Source: Dactylis glomerata (lineage: Eukaryota; Streptophyta; Magnoliopsida; Poales; Poaceae). From it: a stretch of 64,000 bases of DNA. How positions within the stretch are numbered: position 1 is the first letter of the stretch; every line of letters starts with the position of its first letter. The position numbers were made by a program, and so were the translations under genes. The DNA is taken from the NCBI GenBank assembly GCA_007115705.1, contig QXEO01000553.1:14058568-14122567 (forward strand). Direction: 5' to 3'. A model generated the notes under the pieces. The model was not told where the DNA came from. It ran no database searches and saw only the letters and a list, made by a program, of their open reading frames with translations. Below are positions 43,701 to 55,382 of this stretch, piece after piece.

Positions 43701-46700
43701 TGTAACGACCCGGAAAAATTCCCCTATTAGATTTTGCTTGTTATTTTTCTTTTTGCATCATCGTGACGTCTTGCATCGTCATGCATTCTATAACCTTGCA
43801 TATTGTGTCAAAAACAAAAAAAAATATTTGGTACAAACCTATTCTTATTTTTACTCGTGTGGTTCTATAGAAACCCTTCTCTCTCTTTTCTTATTTTAAA
43901 TTAAAACTAAAACTATAATCTTTGCAGACTTTTGAAATTGTTTGAATTTAAATCAAGTTTGTGAAAATTGTTTTGTAAAACTTCCCTCCTCCTTGTTTCT
44001 TGTTTACTCTCAATCTTCTTTCTATCAATTTCTGAAAATCTTAAAAAAATGCCCCACCTTTTTCCTTCTCTCCGTTTGACCCGGCTAGGCCCCTCACCTC
44101 CGTGACACATCTAATTCCGAGCGGAGACGCTCGTCCCTTTTCCCCTCTTATCGCCTTCCCCAGGCACGCACGCAGGAGGCATGCTCCTCTGCCTGTCACA
44201 CAACCACCCTCTGTGCTTTTTGACCCCAACAACCGCACCTACGCGATCCTTATCACCTCTGCCCCGCCTTCCTTCCTTCCCCTTTTCTTTCCTCCTGTCC
44301 ACGCAAGGAACCCGAGCGAAAAACTACTGCTAGTTACCACCTCCACCTCACCATGGCGCTGTTCTCCAGAGCTCTCCAGCTGGACCAGACAAGCTCGACA
44401 TCGACTTGGCCTTGCTGCCAGGGACGTCTCAGCTCGAAGAATCGACGCGCACTGCCAAGAACAGATAACAGGGCCCTCTTCTTCCGCTTTGGTGTCCGGC
44501 AAAATCAGGTCGCTTCGGTCCTCCTTGAGCTTCCCCGAGCATGCTCGCGTTCTCAAGGTGATCCCCACTTCCTTCTCCACCCTTCCCCGGTGTTTTTAAC
44601 ATCACTGAGTCATCCTCTCCGTCCTCGCCTGTAACTCCTTCTCCATGAATGAGCTCGAGTTCAAGCTCGCGCGCAGGCCCGCATCTTCTTCCCGCACACA
44701 GGCGCCGCTGTACATCAACTCCGCGTGTGCGTGCTGTTTTCCCGCAAGCCCGGTCGTCCTCTCCCTCCGAATCTCCGCCCGACTGACGCCGACTCCGTCC
44801 TCCTGTCTGTCCATCTGCACCGAGCTCCTCGGAGCTTCAGTTTCGTCAGGATAAACTCCATTCACAGCGCAATATAAAAACGCGCTGCCTATTCTATTCA
44901 CGTCCCAGCGAGCAGTGTAGTGGTATGGTTCCTTTGCCCAAATCTTTGCAGATCCGAGTTCGAATCCCATCAGCTGCTGGATAAAACCCCCCCTTTTTTC
45001 TCCTATTTTTGTTTCAGATCCGGCGCCCCAGTTGGGCTTCGGCCCAGATCCGCCCGGAGCAATCCGTCGCCGGCGCGCGACAGCTAATATCCACTGCCTT
45101 TCGTCTCAGGTCCAGCCCAGTTTCAGCCTTCACTGTTTCCCATTTTTCTGAAATCCCTGCAAACGTTTGAATCTCGAATAAATCATATCTTTCAAACCGT
45201 AACTCAGAATACAAAGTATTTTATATGAATTTTTATCAGAAAAATGTGTAGAATTTGAATATGCCATTCATATTACTGTTTGCATCTCGCATCATGTAGT
45301 GACGTGGTAATTTGCATCCCACTTAATAAGTAACATATGGAGTATTTTGGGAAATGCTTATAATGGTTTCCCGCTTCATTTAACTTTGTGTAGCTCACCC
45401 ATATCTTGTGTTTGCCATGCTAATCAACATTTAAATTGTCGGGTAGTAAAACAACTTCAACCTAATATGTGTGCATCGGGATTCCGATCCCGCTTAATTT
45501 TGTTAAGTTGCATTGCATCATATTTGCCATGTCATGCATACCTTCACATGATCATGCCGATTCTTTTGTCGTAGTAGTAAGTCTTGCATCCGTTGTTTGT
45601 TGTAGCATTTTGCTTCTTCTCGGATAGGCCGATTCGTGGTGATGTGAGCAACGACAAGTTCTTCGGGTGTTCTTCGACAATCTTTTCAGGCGAGCCCTTT
45701 TCTCTCTACCCATTTAACATTTTTGCTCTCGCTAGCTCTATATTCCAGCCTTGCGTCACGATGCTTTGTTCGAGTCCCGTATCCTATCCACCTGTTTATC
45801 CAAAGCAAAGCCATAGAACCTTCCATACATCCCATTAACCATGTGCTTGTTGTTTGAGTTGGCCTTGCGAGTCGTAGGCATTTTCAGGTTGTTCGAGTTG
45901 TTTTATCTTATCGGGTTGGGAAAGTTATCACATGCTCTACTTTTTGGATATATGTTGTTGGAGGTAATCATGGCTTACTTTATTGTTAAAACTTAAAATT
46001 GAATTAAGCAGAGGCATCGGTGAGTCATTTTGCCAGTTTTCCGACGGCTCACTTGTGTCCCCTAGGACCCCGAGATCGCATGAACTGTTCTGAGACTGAG
46101 CGCTCTAACCACACGTGGGTATGTTTGCGGGCCTCCCCTCGATCACTGCCGGAATCTACATACTTGTCCAGTGGCCACAACTAGTTCGAGGTGTTTCCAT
46201 TTGGTTCTTGTCGGGTGTGCAGCTTGTATCTTATGGTCCGATTTACTTTGGGGGAAGCCCAGTGAGCCTTGTAACCCCTTGTTCTGCACGCTCGTGTAGG
46301 CGCGGGACGACTGCAGGTGGACAACCTCCCCAGAAGAGAGGCTCCGGTCCATCTTGCAGCGCCGACGCAAACCGCTAGGTCCGTTCGGAGATTCGGCCGG
46401 ACTCTCGATACGGGTTAAACTTAGTCAGGTGGCTTCCTGGACTTGTTTGTAGTGAAGGAGAGTGCGAGTCGTGACTATCCTAATGGTGCACCCGTTTTTA
46501 TTAAGGGCGCGAGTTTTGCCTGAAGGATTGATCGAACGTGTGGGTACATTTGGGCACCCCTGCAGGGTTAAATCTTTTCGAAAAGCCGTGTCCGCGGTTA
46601 TGGACGACTTGGAGCTGTACTACTCGATCATAGAATAACTTACACCTGTTATTTCAATACTAATAAACTTGTATAGTAAGTTAGCAAAACTACAATAACA

Positions 46701-47407
46701 AACCTGCAATATAAAACTTGTTAACTGTGTGAGTGCCTTTGCAATTACTTCCTTGTTGGGTACGAAGGGGGTAATGTATCGGCTGGGTTATGTTTGGTGT
46801 TAGTAACTAGTTGGTTACTTTTATGCGCTCTCTTATCTTATTCTTTTAGACGGAATGTTGTAGTGTGTCTCTGTAGTAAAGTTCTTTTGTTGCCGCTAAG
46901 TCCACCATATAGCCTGTAGGCGAGCACAGCTGAATTCCAGTCTCGCGAGTACGTGCCTCGGTACTCACCCTCGTTTCTTTCCTTTTCTCTTTCTCCCTCC
47001 TTGTTCGGCAACCATTGGCCCGACGCTGTTCACAGGTATGGGAGCGCCGACGTTAGCAAGGTTACCCTTCCGGCTTGGCCTGGGCAGGGTTTGGACGCCA
47101 TCGTTTATCTTCAGGCCTCTTAGGCCCATTTGTATTCTTGTCCGTACTCGGATGCTATTTGCTTTATGTACGATTTGGATCTTTGTATTGTATATTTGGA
47201 TTCTTGACTCGTGGAGTCTTTGTGGTTATATTATATTCTTTGTGCGTTCCATCGTGAACTTGTGTAACTGTTGCTACTTGATTCCACCCGCATCACGTGC
47301 ACGCTCCAACGTGCACGAGGCGCTTGGTGGTGCGTTTCCAAAGCGACATCATGTAGATTGTGGCTTGATCGATATAATCTGCAAGGTGCCGGTTTTGGGG
47401 CGTCACA
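43701..47407 (+). repeat. Tekay2 3' LTR (3707 bp)
   Basis: Near-identical partner of 39538-43246, with TATA at 44872-44879. The tRNA-like stretch here keeps GAGTTCGAATCC where the 5' copy has CAAATCC. Confidence 0.9.
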
Positions 47408-47412
47408 CTTTG

Positions 47413-49490
47413 CTTCTGTTTGTTTATTCAATGCTGCTTCCTGTAGCTTCAAGAATGTTGTACAATCCTTCATTGTGTGCCTTGATACTCAGTTTCCGTT
47501 GACAAACACTGAGTGTTTATGGCAGGGCCCATTCAACATGTCCTCTGGCGACGGGTTGTACTCTCTTGATTCTCTGCACTAGAACTTCTTGTACTCTTCT
47601 TTACCGTAGACTCGATATCCTGAGCTCCTGCGATCACCCCCTTGATAGCTATTGTCTTTGTACCCCATGGCTACTTGGCTGTGGGACCCGTAGTTGTCAT
47701 AATTGCAGGATCTTCTTCTTTGTCCTCCATATTTGTTTCTTCTATCATCTTCTGGTGATCATGTCCGCTTATTGTTGCACACGTCTTCTCCATCTGCAAA
47801 TCTGTTTCCTACGTCCATTAGGTCTGATACTATTTTTGGCTTGATTCTCCCCATTTCTTTGACTAGGTCTCCTCGTCTTAATCCTGCTATGAACGTGTCT
47901 ATTGCTCTTTCGTCTGATACTTCTACTGCTAAGTTTTCAATGAGGCTCCATCTTTGGATGTATGCCCTTAGTGTTTCTCCGCATTGTTGCACGCATGCTT
48001 TGACTTCTTCTGTGGATGCCGGTCTCTTGTATGTCGACTTGAAGTTGCCTATAAATTGCCTCGTGAGATCTTCCCAGCTGCTGATAGTTTCTTTTTCTAA
48101 TTTGCTCAACCATGACCTTGCTGCGCCGATGAGGTGTAATTGCAAACTTTGCATAGCTGTCTCTTTGGTTCCTCCTAATATTTGTACTGCTTGCAGGTAA
48201 TCTGAGAGCCATGACTGTGGCTCCTGTGACCCATCGTATTTTTGCTAATCATGAGGTAGTTTGAATCCTTTGGGTACTGGCATTGTGCAAACTCTGCGAG
48301 TAAAGCATGATGCCCCCATCTCTTTTTCATCGTCTTCATAGTCGTGTCTTCTATTTGGAGATCTAGATTTTTGGGTTCCTCCGTGCTGCTTTGGTGATGG
48401 TGATCGGGATCGGCGACTGCCGCTTCTATGCCGAGGACTATTGTGACGGTGAGGTGATCTTGGCTTATGCGCTCCTTTGCTGTGGTACACTTCTTCTTTT
48501 TCTGATAACTTGTTGCCTACCATCTTTAGTCCATTCAGTGCTGCCTTATGCATGTGCTCCCTTGGATCTCCCGGGCTTGGTCGAGTGGTGAATAGGTATG
48601 CTTGAGCTGCCACTAACGCTGCTTTGGGAGTCTTTGGTATGATATTTCCTTGTTCATCGACTGTTAGGAAGGACGAGTCTAGGTTTTTGGAGATGCTTTG
48701 CCTGTCTGAGTGCTCGAGGTTTTCGTACCTTGGAACCATGTCGATGATTCCTTCTTGGGTTTGTGTGTGATGTGTCACTCCGTGCTCTGCGAGCGGCATT
48801 GCTGGCTGCAATAGCTGAATCTTTTTTTTTCTGTATCTCTATTCTCTCATTTGCTAGTTGTTTCGCCTGCTGCCTCAGGGCATAATGGTACCCTAGAAGC
48901 ATATCTTTGCTAGAATTTTGTGGTATTCCTGTGCCGTGATTTATAGCTTCCCTTATTGCTCTGCACTTGTCGACTGATAGTCGAATTTTTTCCCTGTTTG
49001 TTAGAGATTCTGCTATTTGCCCTTCTGCTAGATGATTTGGTCCTCTATCTATGTTTGCTGGGTTTAATACTGGGTTGTTGTTTTCATCGAGTTCTTCTGA
49101 ATTTTCTCCTGTGATGAGTACTTGGCACTTCTTGCCTATTTTGCTATTGAAGCTTGAGAACGTTGAGTCATCATCTTTAGAAAGTTCTAGTCCTATCTTC
49201 CACGTATCTGTTGACTTGTCTGAGGTGTTGTCATGGCAGATCATGAGATCTTTGAGTTGGACTTCTAGGTCAAAATTTTCTACTATTTCATCGCCTTCTG
49301 TGATTTTTCTCTTTTGCGCTTCTCCTGTGCTGACCGGCGAGTTTACCTCGCTGAAAGAGCCTTCAGAGTATTCCATCATGACTTCTATTTTAGGCTCACT
49401 TGCCAACAGATTTGGTTTCGCTGGATTTGACAGGCGAGTCGAACCTGATAGCCCGATGAAGATGCTTAGACTTTCGATTGTTAACTCCAT
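47413..49490 (-). pseudogene. Tat2 gag, frameshifted and with stops
   Basis: Starts about 49490. An acidic N-terminal region follows, then after a frameshift in an A-run near 48830 an Arg/Ser-rich stretch (HRHNSPRHRSGSRRSRSPSP), and the gag core (LHLIGAARSWLSKL, SSWEDLTRQFIGNFKSTYKRP shortened: WEDLTRQFIGNF then STYKRP; GLRRGDLV). Near 47500-47430 an RHTMKDC motif marks the Tat-type zinc region. TAG at 48247-48245 and TGA at 47761-47759 interrupt it. Tekay2 separates it from the protease. It would form the particle shell. Confidence 0.7.
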
Positions 49491-49590
49491 CTCTTCTTTT
49501 TCTTTGATTCATGCACTGCTACTAGCTAAAAGCGAAAAAGCCATCGAATTCATGATTCCAACGCCCAGAGTCCCCACGGTCAGCACCAAT

Positions 49591-49925
49591 TGATGAAGGT
49601 TAACTCGACAAATGTCCTAGATGAAGGACTTAGAATCGGGGAGATAGGGCGTCGGATGAACTCGAAGGTAAAGGTTAGTCGAAATAGTGTATACTGAAAG
49701 TAAACTTGGGTGTTCAACCTGCCTTGCTTTCAATCTGTCCCACACCATCCCCTCATGGCCCCTATATATAGATGACCAGGTCTCGAGGATCGGGTGGGAT
49801 CCGATACAGATTACAATATCGACATACGGTAGGAACTCGTATCTCGACTATTATTACAACTGGGCCTAGCTTAACGGGCCTCAGGGGTACACAACTAACG
49901 GGCTCTATTATCTATATTCTTGTCA
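49591..49925 (-). repeat. Tat2 5' LTR (335 bp)
   Basis: Partner of 33011-33344; target duplication GCTAC follows. TATA-like CTATATATAG at 49762-49771. On minus the core begins TTGGTGCTGACCGTGG, a candidate PBS whose tRNA I cannot name. Confidence 0.85.
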
Positions 49926-49930
49926 GCTAC

Positions 49931-51400
49931 CTTCCCTTTGTCCTCTGCCAAGGCCCTAGCTAGAATTGGGAGTGACCATACACCCATTATTTGGGAGTCT
50001 AGGGAATCCCATAGGCCTAGAAAAGGGGGTTTCAAATTTTAAAAGTGGTGGTTAGCTAATCCTGAGTTTAAAAATCTAGTGGCTAAGGCTTGGTCTTTTG
50101 AGAGCAACAATTCCTCAGCACTAGATAGATGGCAAGCTAGGGTCAAAAAATTTAGAAGCCTTGCCGAAGGTTGGAGTGCCAACCAGGAGACTGCTATTAG
50201 GAAGCTGAAGAAAGAACTCATGGGAGAATATGACCTCTTGGATATTAAATCTGAGACTCAAATTCTTTCTGCTGAGGAGAAAACTAGATTAGACTTTATT
50301 CTTAGAGATTTGAATAGTTTTTGGATCATGGAGGAGACAAAAGCTAAGCAAAGATCTAGGGAGAGGTGGGTAGCTGAAGGTGATAGGAATACTGATTATT
50401 TCCATGCAGTAGCCAATCAGAGAAGGAGAAAGAAATTGATTCATGTGTTAGATGGTCCTGATGGTCCAGTCCATGAAAATGAGGAGATGCTTAAGATAGC
50501 TGTGGAGTATTATAAGGATCTCTTTGGCCTGGAACCTAGACCTGATATTAGACTTAAGCCTAACTTTTTCTCTAAAGAGGAAAAAGTTAGTGCAGCTGAG
50601 AATGAAATTCTAGGGGGGGTTACTGAAGAAGAGGTCAAAGAGGCAGTGTTTGGCACTTATGCTGACGGTGCCCCTAGTCCAGATGGTCTCTCCTTTATGT
50701 TTTATCAAACCTACTAGGATATAATTAAAGGGGACTTAATTGATATGTTCAATGATTGGTATAGTGATCATCTAGATTTATATAGGTTGAATTTTGCCAT
50801 GATCACTCTTATTCCAAAGGAAAATGAGGCTAGGTCAATGAAAAAGTTCAGACCTATTAGCTTACTTAATTGTTCTTTTAAAATTTTCACTAAGGTTCTT
50901 ACTAATAGATTAGCTAGAATTATTAATAGATTGATCTCTTATCACCAATTTGCTTTTATCAGAGGTAGATATATTCTAGGGAGTGTTGTGGCAGCTCATG
51001 AAATTATCCATGAGGTTCACAGGAAGAAAGAACAAGGCCTAGTTTTTAAGATAGACTACGAGAAAGCCTATGACAAAGTCAACCTAGATTTTCTCTTTGA
51101 AGTTCTAGAGCTTAGGGGATTTAACCCAGTTTTTATCAGAATGATCAAGCAGATTACTTTAGGAGGATCTGTTGGAGTTAAAGTTAATGATGTGGAGAGT
51201 GATTTTTTCCTAACTGGAAAAGGTCTTAGACAAGGAGATCCCATTGCTCCTCTGCTCTTCAACTGTGTAGTAGATGTGTTCTCTAGGATGCTAGTTAAGG
51301 GAACAAACTTTGGGCTTATTAGAGGTCTTTGCCCCAATTTTATTCCTGGTGGGGTTGTCAGTCTGCAATATGCAGATGACACTTTGCACTTTCTAGAAAA
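49931..51400 (+). pseudogene. LINE ORF2 fragment B: end of endonuclease and most of RT
   Basis: It continues fragment A after Tat2 with ALARIGSDHTPIIWES, the C-terminal endonuclease signature. RT motifs follow: SLLNCSFKIFTKVLTNRLA (about 50855-50910), FKIDYEKAYDKVN (about 51043-51080), GLRQGDPIAPLLFN (about 51222-51263) and the catalytic YADDTLHF (about 51369-51392). In-frame stops: TAA at 50040-50042 and TAG at 50715-50717. The frame runs into the Helitron and resumes in the same frame at 60896. It would copy LINE RNA at the nicked target. Confidence 0.85.
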
Positions 51401-51430
51401 CTAGCTTGGTGGCCCGCGCAAATTGCGCGG
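51401..51430 (-). terminator. Helitron 3' end: hairpin and CTAG
   Basis: On minus: CCGCGCA, ATT, TGCGCGG (51430-51414), then nine bases and CTAG (51404-51401). This is the rolling-circle termination signal typical of Helitrons. Confidence 0.8.
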
Positions 51431-53809
51431 CTAGCAATGGGATAATTTGAATCATCATGTCTAATGCATTTCTGTTTTTTATACCATGTTTGTAACATTT
51501 TCAAATAAATAAGGAGTGAAACTAATTCCCTACTTCTCACTCTTTAAATCTGAGTGATATAAATTCTGCACATGTTATGAATGCAAAAAACCGAATAAAA
51601 TTTAGTTGTAATTATCATAAGTTCTATTATGCAAAAGAGGACATAAACATTCAACTTCTATTTATCGCAAACACCAGCAATCAATTATGTCTCATCACTA
51701 TGGATTTTTTCCATCTTTAGAGACATTAATAAAGATCGGTAATGTACCAGTTGGATTCATTAGTGACATCCCTAGTGATTAGGATCCTTATTTATCAAGC
51801 ATGTGGATTATAATATCTCTAATATAATCGTATAATTGAATTTAGAATGATTATAGAAAGGACATGTACCAAGATATATGAGTTGTACTTTCATAAATAG
51901 GATTAAATTGTTAGAGTTAAAAAATTGCATATGGATTAGTAATAAACTAAATAATCTATTTAATATGTATTTTTTTCATTTTGTGTGTTCCCCCAATCTC
52001 CTTATGTTGCAATTTCTTAAGTCTACGTAGATGTACATGTAATCTTGGTGTAATGGCGCGGTATATTTTTCTACTAAGTGTAATCATTCTCTGCCATACT
52101 AAACTGACCTCCATGCAAAAGTAAATACTAAACTAAGCTTACCCTACCCTATATTTTGGCTTATTATCCCCGCTAACTTACTTGGTCATCATAAATTTGA
52201 AATTGTCCAAAATGCTTTTCTAGCAACAATACTGTTGTAGCGCCGAATTGGGTGACACTTAATCATGTAAATTTACGCATGCCCGAATGTTAAAATAGAG
52301 TATTTTTTTTAATGAGTATATATACTTCATTAAATATTGCACCCACACCGATATCAACCACATTTTCCTCAGATAAGGATTATAAACTGCTACTATTTGT
52401 GAAGCAATGCACTTCTCTAGTCATCCTGCTTATTTCACCATGAAATGTCTCAGTATTTATGCATGTAATCCTTTTCCTGGAAATTATTGTTTTTCATGTT
52501 TACGGGAGAGATAAACAGGAATGTAAATTATTGTTTACCTAAGTGATGGATGGAAAATTGACATGTTGATTAGGCATGCAGAAAAAGAAAGGAAAGATGT
52601 AAATGCTATGTGACATCCATCTAAATGATTTTAATATAATTCTATCATCAGGTATACAAAAATCCATTATCTAAAAGTATCTGAAACCTGCAGAACTGAA
52701 GAAGATATCAAATACACACAAAAAATGTAATCATTTACCTGAACTGAGGTAGTAATCTTTAGTTGTTGTCTCAAGCATAGATGGCAAACATAGCAGCAGG
52801 AATTTGCTTTAAACAAAGGTGTTTCTCCCTCCAAAAATAAGTGTGGTTTGCACTCAGCCATCTGCATGCAGAGATTTTATGTGCAACATACTACTAAAAA
52901 TATAGGATTATTATAAAATTAATGGTACCATCACTGGAGTCATCTATAAATAAAATAATATGCAATATGTACGCTAATAACCATTAATTTTTATTAAGGT
53001 TAAAATTTTATTTTATTGTTTCTGACATATCTTCTAGACTTCATGATCAACTCATCAGGTCACCATGACTTCTGTGAATAATACATCGTATAGAAACTCA
53101 ATAGTCAAGAAGTAGGTTTTCTTTTAAATTCTATTGTTGTGCTATCCCAGTCCTTGCATCAATGCGAAGATCTTACCAGCTTATACCTCGGATACATTAT
53201 TTCAACATGCATGCAACCCAGTCTCGTGCAAGTACACAGGGATTGCGGGCTAACATGCGTGGTGGTCGTCCAATGCACCGGCACGACAAAAGCTCGTTGA
53301 TTCGGATATCATGTGCTTGCGGCCACCTATACAGGTCCAGACAACTCCTGATCCGAGGCCCGGCCTTGCTTAAGCATGGCGACTTAGCTGGTACCGGACC
53401 TGGCGGTGCAAGTCTGCCGGACATGCCTTTTTTGAAGTTAGCATCGCTCCCCCCACGTTGCTACTTCTCACTGTCGGAATTATGCTTCACTTTCTAGTCA
53501 ATTGTACTGTTACTGTTAGCCGTACTAACTATGTTCACCCGCTCTAGGAATTTCGCGGGTTGTTCCATGGCGATGACTATCCACGCCTTCTGCGGCTGTC
53601 TCAAGATCCTCGCCTCCACATACCAACAGTATTCAAATTAGGAAGTTCCAAACCGGTACTTGGACCCCTGGCTATCTTCAAAATCCTCAGATGTGATGCG
53701 AACGGAAGAAAGGAGCCATGGAGGCCTAGCAACGGCGGCAATCTGCAGGAAAGAGACAGTCGTGCAAGGTAGAGCCTCGCCACATGAAGGCGAGGACATC
53801 GTGCACATG
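51431..53809. other. Helitron body, left part, AT-rich
   Basis: Mostly AT-rich without recognisable genes. It includes a candidate captured exon (52739-52861) and a mid-GC stretch (about 53160-53470) with an open frame at 53197-53424 minus that has no recognised product. Confidence 0.5.
52739..52861 (-). pseudogene. Candidate captured exon in Helitron
   Basis: A 123-bp stretch (41 codons) open on minus from ATG at 52861, flanked by an acceptor-like TGCATGCAG and a donor-like CAG/GTAAATG. Product starts MAECKPHLFLEGETPLFK and has CCYVCHLC. Helitrons often carry host exons; parent gene not recognised. Confidence 0.35.
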
Positions 53810-53814
53810 CCGGA

Positions 53815-54827
53815 TGTTGGAGAAATCAGCAATTTACCAAAGGATTTAATCCATGAAAACAGTGAACAAAATATGGCAGAAAGCATGGAAATCAGACAAA
53901 CCATGTTTACAAGAGATTGATATGAACAGAGCATGTCTAGCATATCTAAATCGATTGCTAGTCCGAGAAACTGAAGCTCATAAGCGAAGATCAGGAAGAC
54001 ATACGGTGTTGGAGCCGGTGCGGAAGCAGAACCGCCGTTGGTGTTGTCGTCAGTGAGAGACATGTCGCCGAAAAGGTTGTCGATGTCGGGGAAGAAGTCC
54101 TCGTTGGGGAAGACGTCGTCCTCGTGAGCGTCCGTGATGAAGAACTCACCAGTAGTCGCGTAGAGCGCTCCCCAAAAACCTTATCGCCTCTCTCCCATAC
54201 AGGATCGCAAGAGACGAGGTTCCGGAGGCCTACTGTCCCAGCTCGCGGTGCACGCCGCAAGACGGGATGGAGAAGACTGAGAGGCAGCGCAACGCTTTGG
54301 AGGCAGTAGGCAGTGGTGGCTATGTGTTGTGTATTCGCAGAGAGGAGCGACCTCTGTTTTATAGCCACAGAGGGAGGCGAACAGGCAGCATGGGAGGCGA
54401 AACGAACAGCCAGAAGACGAACCGAACAGTCTCGTATTCATTTTCCACTCAGGCAAATCGTTTCAGCTTCCACGTGACCGTTCACTTCCATAGTCCAGTC
54501 ATGCGTGACAAAAAGAAAGGCTCGGCACCGAGGCACATTCCGCAAACCGCGGCGCGCGCGCGCGTCGTGACGAGGCGAGGCGTGGCGAGGCGGGCGGCGG
54601 AGGAGGAGGAGGAGCGCGCGTGAGAGAGCCTTCTTCTCACACACTCTTACCACAAGGGGGAGAGCTCACCTTATATGTTGGTCCAACTCCTTCCAAACTA
54701 GCAAGGTGGGACTAAACATTTGTCCCACCCCTTGTCATGCATGAATGGGCCACATGGGCCTCTAGGATATAGGAATTATTGGATTTACTATTTATAGGCT
54801 GGGCCATAAAGGGCTAAAATTCCAACA
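53815..54827 (-). repeat. copia 3' LTR (1013 bp)
   Basis: Partner of 59370-60380. The TATA-like sequence at 54356-54365 and the LTR-encoded start of gag (ATG at 54063) are both present in this copy. Contains a short alternating CG run near 54550. Confidence 0.9.
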
Positions 54828-55382
54828 ATCCCCCACCAGATCCTAGAGGCACATAAAGTTGCCTTAGGTTCTAAAACATTGTTTATATACGAGTGCTGCA
54901 GTGGAGACTGTTAAGTTGAACTTCCACCTAGATCTCTATGCTTCACTAGACTGCTACTTGAACAGTGGACTAGGCCTTGAACTGCAAGTTTTCTGCGAAT
55001 CTAGTTTTACACAAAGCCTTGACTGATACTGGGAGCCATGGGACTTCCCCGCGGTTTGGAGCTTATATGTCATACTCCGAGGCCTTTCATGAGTTTGTTA
55101 AAGAGCACCCAACTCTCATAGACTGCGACGTTGAACAGTCAGACTCACATAGGTGTGTTCTTCAAAAGATGTTCTGCAGGACAACATCTCTGCTTAAGTA
55201 AGCCACTTAGAACACATTAAGATAAAATCAGCCTGCCTTGCAGATTAGGAGAGTTCTGCATCTTCACGGAGTGGTATTATACAAAGTAGGGATACTCTCC
55301 TCTCAATTGACCAACAGCTTGTCTCCCAATTCTAATTCATGGGATCTCCGATCACATAGAGTGGGTTACCACTGTGGACAAC
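54828..55382 (-). other. copia 3' untranslated region and polypurine tract
   Basis: 555 bp between the RNase H stop and the 3' LTR. No further gene seen; the tract GGTGGGGGAT abuts the LTR. Confidence 0.7.

Larger units (their letters stand above)
39538..47407 (+). mobile_element. Tekay2: short-cored Tekay-like LTR element (3.7 kb LTRs, 454-bp core)
   Basis: LTRs at 39538-43246 and 43701-47407 start TGTAACGACCCGG and end GGGGCGTCACA. The element is flanked by CTTTG (39533-39537 and 47408-47412). The initiator-Met PBS follows the left LTR, so it runs left to right. LTRs differ at about 20 positions, roughly 0.5%, the youngest insertion here. It has no protein-coding core and must use proteins in trans. 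The TGTAAC start and shared LTR landmarks suggest Tekay affinity. Confidence 0.9.
33011..49925 (-). mobile_element. Tat2: Tat-lineage gypsy element, gag-protease and antisense gene, no RT
   Basis: Short LTRs (33011-33344, 33345 is the first core base; 49591-49925) flanked by GCTAC at 33006-33010 and 49926-49930. On minus the order is 5' LTR, gag, protease, then the antisense gene region and the polypurine tract against the 3' LTR. RT, RNase H and integrase are missing; the junction is near 38330-38680. Without Tekay2 it would be about 9.0 kb. The LTRs differ by about 6% by eye, so it is older than the Tekay2 element inside it. Tat affiliation rests on the gag, the protease neighbourhood and the antisense gene. 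Confidence 0.85.

Noticed and set aside
54545..54620. CG-alternating and GGA-rich tract in the copia LTR as a regulatory element
   Set aside because: It is a low-complexity stretch that differs in length between the two LTRs; no support for function.
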